From Tetrapyrgos nigripes (taxonomy: Eukaryota > Basidiomycota > Agaricomycetes > Agaricales > Campanellaceae): a stretch of 64,000 bases of DNA. The DNA is taken from positions 1-64,000 of the forward strand of contig JAACJM010000115.1 of the NCBI GenBank assembly GCA_013368315.1, in the 5' to 3' direction. The notes below the pieces were generated by a model. The model was not told the origin of the DNA. It did not search any database and worked only from the letters and a program-made list of their open reading frames with translations. This document shows positions 31,541-41,977 of the stretch, piece after piece; position 1 is the stretch's first letter; the number at the start of each line of letters is the position of its first letter. Made by a program: the position numbers and the translations under genes.

Positions 31541-34500
31541 ATGTCGAACTTGAAGGATCCTCGAGGGAGACGCCTTCAAGCTTGTGATGAATGTCGCCGA
31601 CGAAAAGGTGAATGATTCATATTCAGATCTTCAGCACTCATAATTAAGCTCTTACTCTTGAAGTTCGTTGTGAGTACCGTCAGTACTACGACTGATTTCG
31701 AGCTGTGAAGCTCACTGAAGCAACCTCAGGTGATGCTTCCAATATGCCAGACAATATTTGCACTCAATGCAGGAATGCCAGTGTTTCATGCACCCACACC
31801 AACTCTGGCTTGGTCAGTCATACATTTTCTTATATTTAAATCTCTTCTTAACAACTTACCTACGCAAACTTTGCTTTACAGAAAAGAGGACCCAAACTAG
31901 GGTGTGTGTCTCTCTTTGTCGTCGAGTGACTCATCCGCTGGAATTCTTCTAGGTCGAGCCGTCCGTTCGCATCACAGCCAATTAGGATCCTGATCGATGA
32001 CATTCTCAAAGGTTCTGCGTCCGAAAGTTTTTATCTTCTGGACGACAAAGATACAGTCTGGAAGCTTCTCACTAAGATTGCAAACCACGTAGTTTCCCTA
32101 GAACAGAAGCTAGAGCGGTGTCAGCGAGAACATCACGTCCTATCTGAAGTTGTTGAACCAGCCGCACCTACTTCAGACATTCAGACTACTTACCCTATCG
32201 AGGATGGCGATGGTATTGATAGCATGGACAGTCTCTCGAATGAGTTTTCTAGATTTCGTCTAGGTGTGCCGAAAAAGATTCATTTTGGCGATTCGAGCCA
32301 TATGATGTTGGTCATGACTGCCCTGGAACACAGAAGGGAGCTTGATTCTGGTTTGGAAGAATGGCAATCTCTCCTTCTACAGACAAAAAGGCCCGAGTTC
32401 TGGAACGTACCTACAGTGAGCCCGATCATTTCCCTCGCAAATCAACTCGCTTATATGGTTTATTTATACTCAGTGGTTGACCTTGCCAGAACCAGATGTC
32501 CCTGTCTTCGCCTTTCCAGAGGGCAAAGAATTGCAGACGCTTGTGAATGCGTATTTTACGCAAAACAATGTCTTTTGTCCTCTTCTCCATCGCCCGTCTT
32601 TCGAACGGTCAGTTTCCGAGGGTTTACATCTTCAAGATTCAGCATTTGGTGCTCTGCTTCTTTCAGTCTGCGCAGTCGGCTCTCGTTACACTTATCTTCC
32701 CTCCGACTCGGACGGTTCAGATCCAATCAAGTCAGGAATAAAATGGTTCAATCAATTGCCCATCAAGCAATCCGCTTTTGGACAATCAGTCTCCCTGTAC
32801 CACTTACAGATGTATTGTGTTCGTTGCTCACTCATCCGATTTGCACAGTACTTATCCCTTTTATCTATGATTTCTAGTTGGCCAGCGTATATCTCAACAT
32901 GGTCACCGGGCCAGATGTTGGATGGATGTTATCTGGCATCGCTATGCGTTTAGCGCAGGAAAGAGGGACACATCGTCGCACTTCGGGAAATCAAAAACCT
33001 ACGTTGGAAGGGGAGCTTTGGAAACGTGTATTCTGGACTTTGGTGATCACGGACACGGAAACGAGCATGTTATTTGGTCGTCCAAGCGCGACGTCTACTC
33101 AGGAGTCGGTATCTATATATCAACCTGAATATAGCGTGCTAACGCGGGTCCAGCTTTGACGTCGGACTCCCAGTCGATTGTGACGATGAGTACTGGGAGC
33201 ACGAAACTCCCGATCTTGCCTTCAAGCAACCACCTGGACAACCTTCATTAGTCGCATTCTGGAATTGCTATCTGACACTGGTAGAAATCATTGGATTTGC
33301 TCGACAATCGTTAGTGAGTTTCTTGTTCTTCGTGTTTGCTAAAATGTATTAATGTAGTCGATTCGCTCCGATTAGTATGCCGTTCGAAAGTCTGAATTTT
33401 CGGTTAGAATGGGATTTTCTGGCCAAGAATGGCATCAGAAGGCAGTCATGGAGCTTGATTCCGCTCTGAATAAGTGGATTGACTCGGTTCCAAGCCATTG
33501 TAAGTATTTCTCCGCTTCATCTGTCGGGGATTTGACTCACCTAACCGAATCTAGTGCGATGGGATGCTCAGGCCCAAAACAATACATTTTTCAGCCAATC
33601 TGCTATCTTACATAGCATGTATTACTGGGTTCAAATCCAGATACACAGAAAGTTCATCCCTCGGCCAGGACAAAAATCAACTTTATCATTTCCATCCTTG
33701 GCCATCTGCGCTAACGCAGCCAGGTCTTGTATCCGTGTCGTGGAGACGTATTTTAAGCAAAGGTTTCTATCATTTGGTCATTTCATGGTTCGTATTTTTG
33801 TTACACTGGGTAAAATTTTACAGTGATATGACTTTCTTTTAGCACCCTCTCTTTGGTTCAGCCATGGTTCTTGCCGTAAATCTGTGGCGAGAAAGGCAGT
33901 CGAACGTTGAATTCAATGCTCGAAGTGAACTTGTAGACATCTACAAGTGTATCGACATGATCCGTCTGTACGAATCAAGGTACGTCAAGTCTCTCCAAGG
34001 ACTGCTATGTGCCGACTGTTTGTATATCGACCCAGATATCCTCTCGCCGGGCGCTTGATGTGAGTCTACATCTGAACCCTAAAACAATCTAGCGTCTAAA
34101 TGCGGCTTTTTACCAGCGATATCATCAACACCGTCATGTCCGTCAGCCGTTATCCACCCTTGCTAGTATCTACTCCAAAGGAAATCGGATCCGATCAAGC
34201 TCCTTGGCCAGACATACAGATCCCTCAGGCGTCGTCAGGACCGGAACCAAGTCTTTTTCACCAACCATCTTACGGAGATGCGGATCCAGCGCGCAACATA
34301 GTCATCGGAGAGCACGGCGATATGAACCTTCCTTTTTATTCTAGCGAACTCGGGCAATTGCCTGTACATGCGGCACCCAATCTTGGATACGATTTCAGTT
34401 CCCCAACGAATGAGGAGCTTGCTATCTTTGGCGATGGTACTCAACGAACAGTGCCGCAGAACACGTACCTGTATGCAGGTCCCAGCCAAGGTACACTCCG

Positions 34501-34843
34501 CTGGGCTCGGAGGATGCGCCAATTCTGAATTTCTGCCTGTTTATAGGTCAATCACAGCTCGTGAATGAGTTCATGAACCAGCCGTCTACTGCTATGAATC
34601 CCGTCTTAACGGACGCTTATCCGATCCAGTATAGATTCCCAGCCGTTGGTCTAAACACTGAGAATCAAAACTGGTCTCAGAATGAGCTGTAAGTGGCTCA
34701 AATTTCACTTTGATTCTTCCCGTCATCGCCACTAACCCGAGACTAGCGATCGCCAGGACTGGGATATCTTCATAGAGAATGTCCAACAGCTTCTTCCAAC
34801 AGTCAATGCTTCAGAAAATCACGGTCCATGGATGCATACGTGA
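31541..34843 (+). CDS. Zn2Cys6 fungal transcription factor
   Basis: A nuclear regulator with an N-terminal zinc cluster and a fungal-specific middle domain. The start MSNLKDPRGRRLQACDECRR at 31541 gives the first Cys pair; the second half of the cluster is NICTQCRNASVSC near 31755-31790. The third Cys probably sits on a tiny exon near 31664 (reading RC), so joints there are unsure. The middle domain (PF04082 type) reads LQTLVNAYFTQNNVFCPLLH, RPSFERSVSEGLH, GWMLSGIAMRLAQERGTHRR and LPVDCDDEYWEH; the last joint needs a donor inside GAGTCGG near 33100. About ten small introns. It ends ENHGPWMHT at 34843. It lies just before the dehydrogenase/MFS pair, which it may control; that is inference from position. 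Confidence 0.85.
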
Positions 34844-34915
34844 ATCAGGGCAACTCTCGGAATTTCAACCTTTGTTAGTACAGAATGTATGCATGTGTGT
34901 ACACCAGTCAAATGC

Positions 34916-36574
34916 TCAGATCTTCAGGACCACTTTCCCGGTGATCTTCCCATTTTTCATCTCCTCCATGACCCTAAGAAGTTGTCAGTCGAACAAAGGA
35001 GACTAGAAAAGAAAACTTTGCTTACTCGTTTACTTCAGTCAAATCTCTGATGCTGTAGGAGCACTTAACTTTGCCCTGTGCTACGGCATCCAGCGCTTCA
35101 GCCATGTCTTGTCGGTTTCTTGATGGATATATATGAGTGACACTTCCGCCTAAAGGGAAACTAACCTTACCCAACAAGGGCTCCGACCACGTTGAGGGAC
35201 TTGGTGTGCAGCACACATGAGCAACCAACACTCAAAAGCTTAACAGTGGGCTCACTTTGGCAATAAGCAACCCAATTGGAACATTCAGCATGGCTTCTCC
35301 TCCAGGCATGCCAGCAGCGACCAAGGTACCGGTGGGACGTAGATATTGCAAAGCTTGATTGAATGGTAAAGCCTAGATAAAAGTTCAATTGAAGTGGGAA
35401 TTTCACACTGACGAACACGTACATGACCGGCCGTTATGACTGCTACATGAGGGCCTAATCCATCTGCAGCTATTTGCACATCTTTCACAAGATCAGTAGA
35501 CACTATGAAATCAACCCATTTCTCCGCGCCCAGCTTCAAACAGAGATCTCTTTTCTCCAGACCAGCATCTGATCATGACAGACATCACCAATCAGCGCCT
35601 GAACTAAAGATTAACATAGAATTACTTACCGATAGCTATTACACGAAGTCCCATGGCTTTAGCGTATTGGATGGCTAGGAATTTGTTAGAGTAGACTGTA
35701 GCGTCAGTCACATTCAACCTACCCGTACTTACCTAAGTGTCCAACGCCCCCTCCTGCTCCTCCCACTGCGATCCATTGTCCAAACTTGGCATTCGAAAGC
35801 TTGAGGGATTTGTACGCAGTCAATCCCTTCAGTATATCTGAGTGAGTACAAAATGAAGAAAAGCGGAAGGTTACACGTACTGCACATAGGATCGGCGCAG
35901 CAGCAGCGCTATCGACTTCCTTTGGGATTGGCGTCACATAATCTGCAAAAGAGACCTTAGTTGGATTCTGATCAGCTTACTAGAAATGCACCGCAATCAT
36001 CTAATAGCACTTACAACGTATTTAGAAAACGTTCCGTCGATTCGAAGTCCATGGATGGACGACCACGCCGTCGGACAACCTATCTTGAAAATCAGCCTAT
36101 TAGTACGAAGAAAACATCCAACACGACGCACAACCATCCCATCCTTGCCGACACATCTCGCATCTGGTAAAGATACTCGTTAGTACGTGAGATTGGCAAA
36201 AACATATCGTAGCTTAAGAGTTGAGACTAACCGCAGGCATGCATTACCGAACCACTTGACTCCTACCCTGTCTCCAACCTTGATTCTATGTCCATACGTA
36301 TGTTCTCCCACTGCAATCACTTGACCCACGCCTTCATGTCCCCCTACGAGTGGTATAGAAGCATCGGCACCCCAATCGTTGTACCTGAGTGGAGATCGGA
36401 CTGGCAGCATCCTGCATATCCAGCTCGATAAGACACTCTCCGGGTGCTAATCCGACGACTGCTTGACAGGCCAGTCATCTTTCAATACCAGAGGCTGTTT
36501 GAATGCCTCGAGGACCGCTGCTCGACATTTTGGGGAATAATGGCATGAAACTGTTGGATAGGAGTAGTTGCCAT
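34916..36574 (-). CDS. Zinc alcohol dehydrogenase (MDR family), frame-damaged 5' end
   Basis: A medium-chain NAD(P)-dependent alcohol dehydrogenase. From the start MATTPIQQ at 36574 the minus strand gives AAVLEAFKQPLVLKDDWPV, APGECLIELD, VGGHEGVGQVIAVG (zinc-ligand His and Glu), VGDRVGVKWFGNAC, CEMCRQGWDGC (structural zinc Cys), the Rossmann motif VGGAGGGVGHL, ADGLGPHVAVITAGH and MEEMKNGKITGKVVLKI at the end. Seven or more introns. The first exon changes frame at least three times (near 36535 in an A-run, near 36445, and around 36415 in the catalytic CxSDLH region), so the enzyme is inactive unless these are sequence errors. It is divergent from the MFS gene, with 416 bp between the starts. 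The substrate is unknown. Confidence 0.82.
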
Positions 36575-36990
36575 GTGTGGGTGTCTGATGTAGGTCTAAA
36601 AATTCAGCGTTTGCTTTAACTAGGGTTTTGACGCTGTTGAAAACGGACAAATGATTTTACAACTGTCGCTAGAAATTTTGAGTACGCAAGGGAATGTACC
36701 GCTCAGCAAATCCTCATTGCCTTTACTTTTGGTAGCAATGGAAAGACAACGTGTTTTAAATAGACTGTAAACATATAGACGCAGCAATCACGCAAAGATG
36801 GGTAACGCTTGGGGGATGAATCTTTGCGAAAGGTTGCGGCTTTGTTGCGGGTCGCCTAAAGGAGCTTCAGTCACGTGAAAGTCTGAATTGCATTTGGAGG
36901 GCTTGCCGAGCACGGCAGACGTATCTTCTTTCTTGAAAATCTCTCTACATTCGTGCGTTCACTTCCCGCTCCTACCGTGCCTCTATTCTA
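36575..36990. promoter_or_regulatory. Shared divergent promoter region (dehydrogenase / MFS)
   Basis: 416 bp separate two divergent start codons, so both promoters must lie here. I see no well-defined TATA pair or operator. A CT-rich stretch near 36925-36985 precedes the MFS start, as is usual in fungal promoters. Co-regulation of the pair is inferred. Confidence 0.4.
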
Positions 36991-39742
36991 ATGTCTACTT
37001 CTACAGCATCAGAATCCTCTCCCTTGCTTGCTGACACGCATCTGAAACCCAGTAAGGACGCTGAGACGCGTCAACTTGGTCCCTTGGAAATTCCGAAAGC
37101 CACGCGTTATTCGATTCTGCTTGGAGTATGGACTGCTACATTTCTCTCGGTGAGTACTGTTCTTATTCGTCTCTGTATGCACTCTGAAAACCCATTGGAT
37201 AATAGTCAGCGAACAGTGAGTTTTGATCAAGTAACAACCGTCTCAATGGTTACTGACAACCGTGCAACGTTGCTCCTCGTTACTAGTGACGTTGGTACCC
37301 ACGAGTGAGTGCTAGCTTTGTCTTTCAATGACCACGCCTTCACGAGAAAGACTTTAACCCCTAGTGCTTCCTTCCATATCCTCTGAATTCCAAAAATCAC
37401 ATCAGGCAAGTTGGCTTGGGACAGCGTAAGTCCAGATGATATTTGGACAGATCCATCTCGAATCGACGTGTTACAGATACCTTCTTGCTACTTGCACTTT
37501 CACGCCTCTATATGGTCGTCTGTCCGATGTAATGGGGCGCAAGGGAGCTGCCCAGGCAGCGGTTTTGTTTGGAGGATTAGGAACAATTGCATGTGGGCTT
37601 TCTACAAACATGGAGATGCTTATCGCGTCCAGATTTGTGAGTGTTTTATCTGCACAGTATTCTGAACGCAAGCTGAAAATAAGCACAGCTTGCTGGTATT
37701 GGTGGAGGAGGTATTAGCACAATGGCTGCGTAAGTGAATTCAGAGTCTGTGCTTTGAAGCATTCTAATGCATCTCCAGAATTATTGTGAGCGATATGTAT
37801 AGTCTTCGTGTAAGTTCAGTGCTTACTTACAACCGGAACATTGCTGATCAAGTGGTTCTTTTAGTCTAGAGGCCTCGCGCAGGGTGTAGCGAGTGTCTTC
37901 AACGGCGTGAGTGCATATTTGTCGCATTCATTTCAATCATTCTAATCCTTCTGTAGCTTGGCTTCGGAGTAGGAGGTCCCTTGGGAGGTTTGATTACTGA
38001 CTGGTGAGTCCTTGTCTCCACAAGCGAATCATCAGTTCATCTACGAATGCGCAGGTTGGGCTGGAGAATGGCATTTTTGGTTCAAGCGCCGCTGTTCCTT
38101 TTATCAATCTTCTAATCTCGGTCAATCTTCTAATCTCGGTCAATCTTAACTATGTCACCCCTGTGAGTTGCAAGGGTAACAGTCTTCGTGTCCCCAGAAC
38201 TTACTATTCATCATCGATAGGGGAAAGGGAAAAGCACGGTCGAAGTCCTGAAGCGCATCGACTATCTAGGAAGCACTACTCTTCTTATCACTGTGAGTTC
38301 AAGTTCTATTATTCATTATATATTTTCTCGTCCTGATGTCTGTGTAAGGTTGCCTCGACTTTGATATTCCTTAGTACTCGATATAACGAAGGTCTTCCGG
38401 TAGGTATCTCTTCACTCTTGAGGGATATGCTCAACGTGATACCAATTCAATTCTTGGCAGTGGACCCATGTCACTGTGATCATTCCGCTCATTTTGTCTG
38501 TAGCATTCTTCATCCTATTTATCCTGGTCGAAGTATTCGTTGCTCGCGAGCCCATTCTCGCTCCTTTCTTGTTGAAGCAAAAAGTTCCAGTCCTGGTCGG
38601 AATCTCCAACTTTCTTGTATCATCCTGTAACTTTGCTATGAGTTACTACTTCCCAATGTGGTTCCAAACGGTCATGTTGACGAATGCTGCAATTGCCGGT
38701 GAGTACTCCGTGTGCTCAGCTCTCGAGATGAAGATTATAATTGGGAAATAGGACTCCACAGCCTGCCAAGTAGCGTGGCCATGCCCGTCGGTTCGGTATT
38801 TGCAGGCTGGATGATGCATCGTACTGGAAAGTACAAGATGATCAATTTGACTTTCGGCATTCTTCCCTTCATAGCAGGTATCTTGATTGCGCAGATTCGC
38901 GAGGATTCGGGTCCGATCCAGGCATGGTTCAGCATCGTACGTTGAAAAGCGTTTATCTCCCTTCGTTCTGTCTGACGATATCCCTCTGCAAAGACACCAA
39001 TCGGGTTTGGAAACGCTGTCGTGATGCAGACAACGCTTGGTAAATTCCATATTTATCTTACCCAATTCTCTCATGTTGATCGCATTGCCAGTTGCCCTCC
39101 TGGCTCATATACAAGGTACGCATTCGTATTTCGGAATTCAACATTGTCATTGAAGTATGAGCAGAAAGTCAAATGGCTGTCGCGACTGGTTTCGCTCGAT
39201 TATTCGGTAGTGTCGGTGAGTCCTTGAAAGCTTTCCTTTGGTCCTAATTTCTCTGACATTCTACGTCAGGCCAAGTTGCGGGTGTCGCTGTCTCCTCTGC
39301 ATTGTTCCAGTTCGTACTGGAAGGGGAACTTAGAAAACGAATTCACGGGCCCGATTCCGAAGAGGTATGTCTATATCTTTCTCTGCTATTTTGCGTGCCA
39401 GTGGAAGTATTAAATGATATCCAACCCAGATGATCAAACGCATCCGGCAGAACACTCGTTTAGTCGAGACTCTACCTGTCGACCAACAGCGGATGGCGCG
39501 GGATTCTTACGACGTGAGCCTGAAAGTGGTGTTTTGGTTTGCGGCTCTTTCGACACTGCTTGCATACATTGTCCGTTTACCGGTCAGTCTTGAGTTCAAT
39601 TGTGTGGTATTGCTACTACTGGTCTTAAACTGCAATGCAGATACCGGAGAAAGATTTGGAGCGTACTGCAGAGGAATCTGGCCAAGACCAAATCAGCCAG
39701 CAGAGAATTCCGGGACTCGAAGACAGTGAACGGCGTAGATAG
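36991..39742 (+). CDS. MFS multidrug/amino-acid exporter (DHA2/VBA type)
   Basis: A membrane transporter of the 14-helix major facilitator family, likely in plasma or vacuolar membrane. The first exon ends TFLS; a 10-nt exon (37206-37215) and an 18-nt exon (37287-37304) then join to give SSANMTLVPTMLPSISSEFQ. Next come ASWLGTAYLLATC and the signature TPLYGRLSDVMGRKGA, then LAGIGGGGISTM, RGLAQGV, LGFGVGGPLGGLITD, many hydrophobic helices, PSSVAMPVGSVFAGW and a C-terminal charged tail that ends DSERRR. About 15 introns. One break: after LLSI the frame hits TAA (38113-38115); one base is missing before LISVN, beside an 18-bp tandem duplication (38109-38144). It may export the product of a neighbouring pathway. 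Confidence 0.87.
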
Positions 39743-40077
39743 ATACCAAGTACTAAATGTCCTTTTCCTCCACAGCTACTGCTTGAGTGGACTCGCTCTT
39801 AATCAAGGCTGACGTGACTCGGAACGAATTTGTTTTTTTTCTCTCCGGGATTACTGGAGACTGGATCTACTAGCTACACGACCAGGACGTGTAGAATTTC
39901 CCACTCGTCTATTCTCCTTTCAGCCATTATCCTCACGCACTGCAAAATATGTGTTTACAGTCTTTGAAGTCTTTGAGAAAATTCCATTATTCGTGCCACC
40001 TGAATATCGCCGCTAAAAGATGTCACTGATTACTGTACTTATGTAGCATACCTTTTCATGTATCTTGGTGGTCTCCG
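39743..40077. other. Intergenic region
   Basis: 3' side of the MFS gene. No gene or repeat recognised. Confidence 0.4.
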
Positions 40078-40252
40078 TGACCAGATGGATCTACAGCAGT
40101 TTAAACATACTGTGAGCTCGTCCTCCCTGGAAGTGATCCCGGGACAATGATGTACCTATTAGTATTACATACAGTAGCTACATCAGGTTGCCTCCCGGAC
40201 CCCCCGGCGTATCAGTTCTTGGTCCCAGCCTGGGTAATACACTCCTCCTCCT
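40078..40252 (-). repeat. Dispersed repeat, copy 2 (coding remnant)
   Basis: Related to 23847-24020: shares ATGGATCTACAGCAG, the GAGCTCGTCC/GAGCTTGTCC block, CAGTTCTTGG and GGTAATACACTCCTCCTCC. This copy keeps its CpG and on the minus strand reads VYYPGWDQELIRRGVREA before a stop. Fragment of an unidentified mobile-element protein. Confidence 0.5.
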
Positions 40253-40819
40253 CCTCAGAGTCTTAGCACGTCTCTTACTATGTACCGCAATTATCCTCAA
40301 GCGAGGCGTATATTACTGGCTACTTCTGGCACCAAAATGATAGCAATAAGACCAGTACAGGCAAAGTATAGGACAAGAGCGCGTGGTAGATGGCTGCAAA
40401 GGATTAGTATCTAGTTACTACAGGAGAAGTCGGAGGAATCACTGACAGTATCGCTTACTATAACTAGTATAAGTACAAGATAACGCAACTGAGAACCCAA
40501 TCTATAAACGGAAGTGAAGTTAGTGCAGTTAGATGACAGGATGGCCAAGGCTGTCAGAGTCAGACTCTCGAAGCATTGGACTACCTCCGAAACCATTGAC
40601 ATGGCGGCATGGCCATATGCGCGCGTTCTGACCGAAGACGATGACAATCCAATAAATCAATGAGACCCAGTGAAAGCTCTCCTTGGGTAAAGAAGGCCGA
40701 TGTCGTAGCTGTTCCATGCACAAGACCGTCAGCAAAATCTATGAGGCTGAAAAGGTAAGATGCACGTAACAAAGTTAGGTCTGGCTACGAGGGACTAAGA
40801 TGCACGTACCTTTACTTGC
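40253..40819. other. Gene-less stretch
   Basis: Only short open frames on both strands. I see nothing definite. Confidence 0.35.
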
Positions 40820-41137
40820 CATTGTCTAAATCTAATTCTTGGGGTTCGCGTCCGTCTTGGTATCCGTTTTCTTCGAATCCAGGATAGTGAACACGTGAAG
40901 TCATTGTCTCGGGTTCGTCGGCATTGGTCAAGTCTATGAGGGCCCTAGATACACAAGTATTGCACCAGTAAGAAGATTTTGAATATTTGGTGGGCATTGG
41001 TCCACAAAAATAGAGAGACCAACCGGGGAATGACGATAGACGAGAAAAGGAGGAATTAAAGGCGCAAAAAACCTATAGTCCATGGTACGAGAGTACTTCC
41101 GGTCAAGCGTGTGCGCGATGCCAAGCATCTCCGACAT
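40820..41137 (-). CDS. Hypothetical small protein, possible two-exon gene
   Basis: Minus strand: an ATG at 41137 starts MSEMLGIAHTLDRKYSRTMD. A 59-nt GT..AG intron near 40946-41004 could follow, and the next exon has an acidic stretch, DLTNADEPETMTSR and YPGFEENGYQDGREPQ, ending near 40820. Exon frames at the joint are not certain. I do not recognise the protein; the acidic C-terminal stretch looks coding. Confidence 0.22.
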
Positions 41138-41891
41138 GTGAAAGTATAGTATTAGCTACTGCTACTGAAGTAGAGGTGGTGGTTTTTTTTTGATCCGTTT
41201 GCAAAGAAATGAGGGGGAGCTCTCTCTTTCCGATGGCTTTCGCTTTCTTCTATGTATGCAGAGAAAACACCGGTACTTCTTCCTTTCGAACGTTGTGTGC
41301 CATTGGCGGACACCAGGAAAGGACACACACACACACACAAAAAAAAAAAGACGATTCAAGGAGTGCATTAGGCTGAAAGGAGGAGGAATTTGAGTGTTCG
41401 AAGAGTGGCCAGCCATATGTGGGTGGGACTGGATCCACGACGGATGTATGAAGCCGCCAGCTCCTCCCTTACTTGCCCTACGGTCAGCGTGTGCCTTCCG
41501 GAGGAGGAATGTATTACCCGGGCTGGGACCCGGAAACTTAACCGGCGTTCAACTCGTGGACCATGCCGTGTAAGATATTTCTCTCTCTCTCTCTCTCTCT
41601 CTCTGGCACCACGCCTTTTTATCCGTTACCGAATACACCATACAGGATCTGGTGAATACACGGACATTATCCGAGGCGACGTACATGTATGCGGGGTGTA
41701 CATTGCACCTGTACGCGCGGGTAAATAGGATAAACCTCCCGCCCATCGTCTGTCCGGATAAATGTGGATAATTTCTTCCATGGTCCCCGCCTCAGCCAAC
41801 CACGCAGTACGTGCTTTTCCCTGGTCATCTTCTACGCTGCACTTTCGTTGTGAGCTCATCGTTTTGACAATGTTTAGGAGGTCCTTCAGCG
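41138..41891. other. Intergenic region with simple repeats
   Basis: Contains an AC dinucleotide run (41323-41339) running into an A-run of about 11 (to 41349), and a perfect (CT)12 at 41581-41604. No gene seen. It includes the upstream region of the reductase gene. Confidence 0.5.
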
Positions 41892-41899
41892 TATAAAAG
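41892..41899 (+). promoter_or_regulatory. TATA box of the reductase gene
   Basis: TATAAAAG stands 32 bp before the first ATG (41924) and 86 bp before the second in-frame ATG (41978). With normal TATA-to-start spacing, transcription would begin about at the first ATG, which favours 41978 as the translation start. Confidence 0.5.
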
Positions 41900-41977
41900 G
41901 ACTACTGTACACGATGTGAACAGATGACACTCCTCACATTTCTGCGTTCCATCCATACAAAAACCGCTCTTCGCCAA

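Noticed and set aside
33095..33160. Apparent frame break in the middle domain of the Zn2Cys6 regulator
   Set aside because: A donor at GA|GTCGG instead of the next GT gives QDFDVGLPVDCDDEYWEH in frame.
37206..37304. Apparent loss of the first-helix region of the MFS gene
   Set aside because: Resolved by the two micro-exons, which give a continuous family-like sequence.
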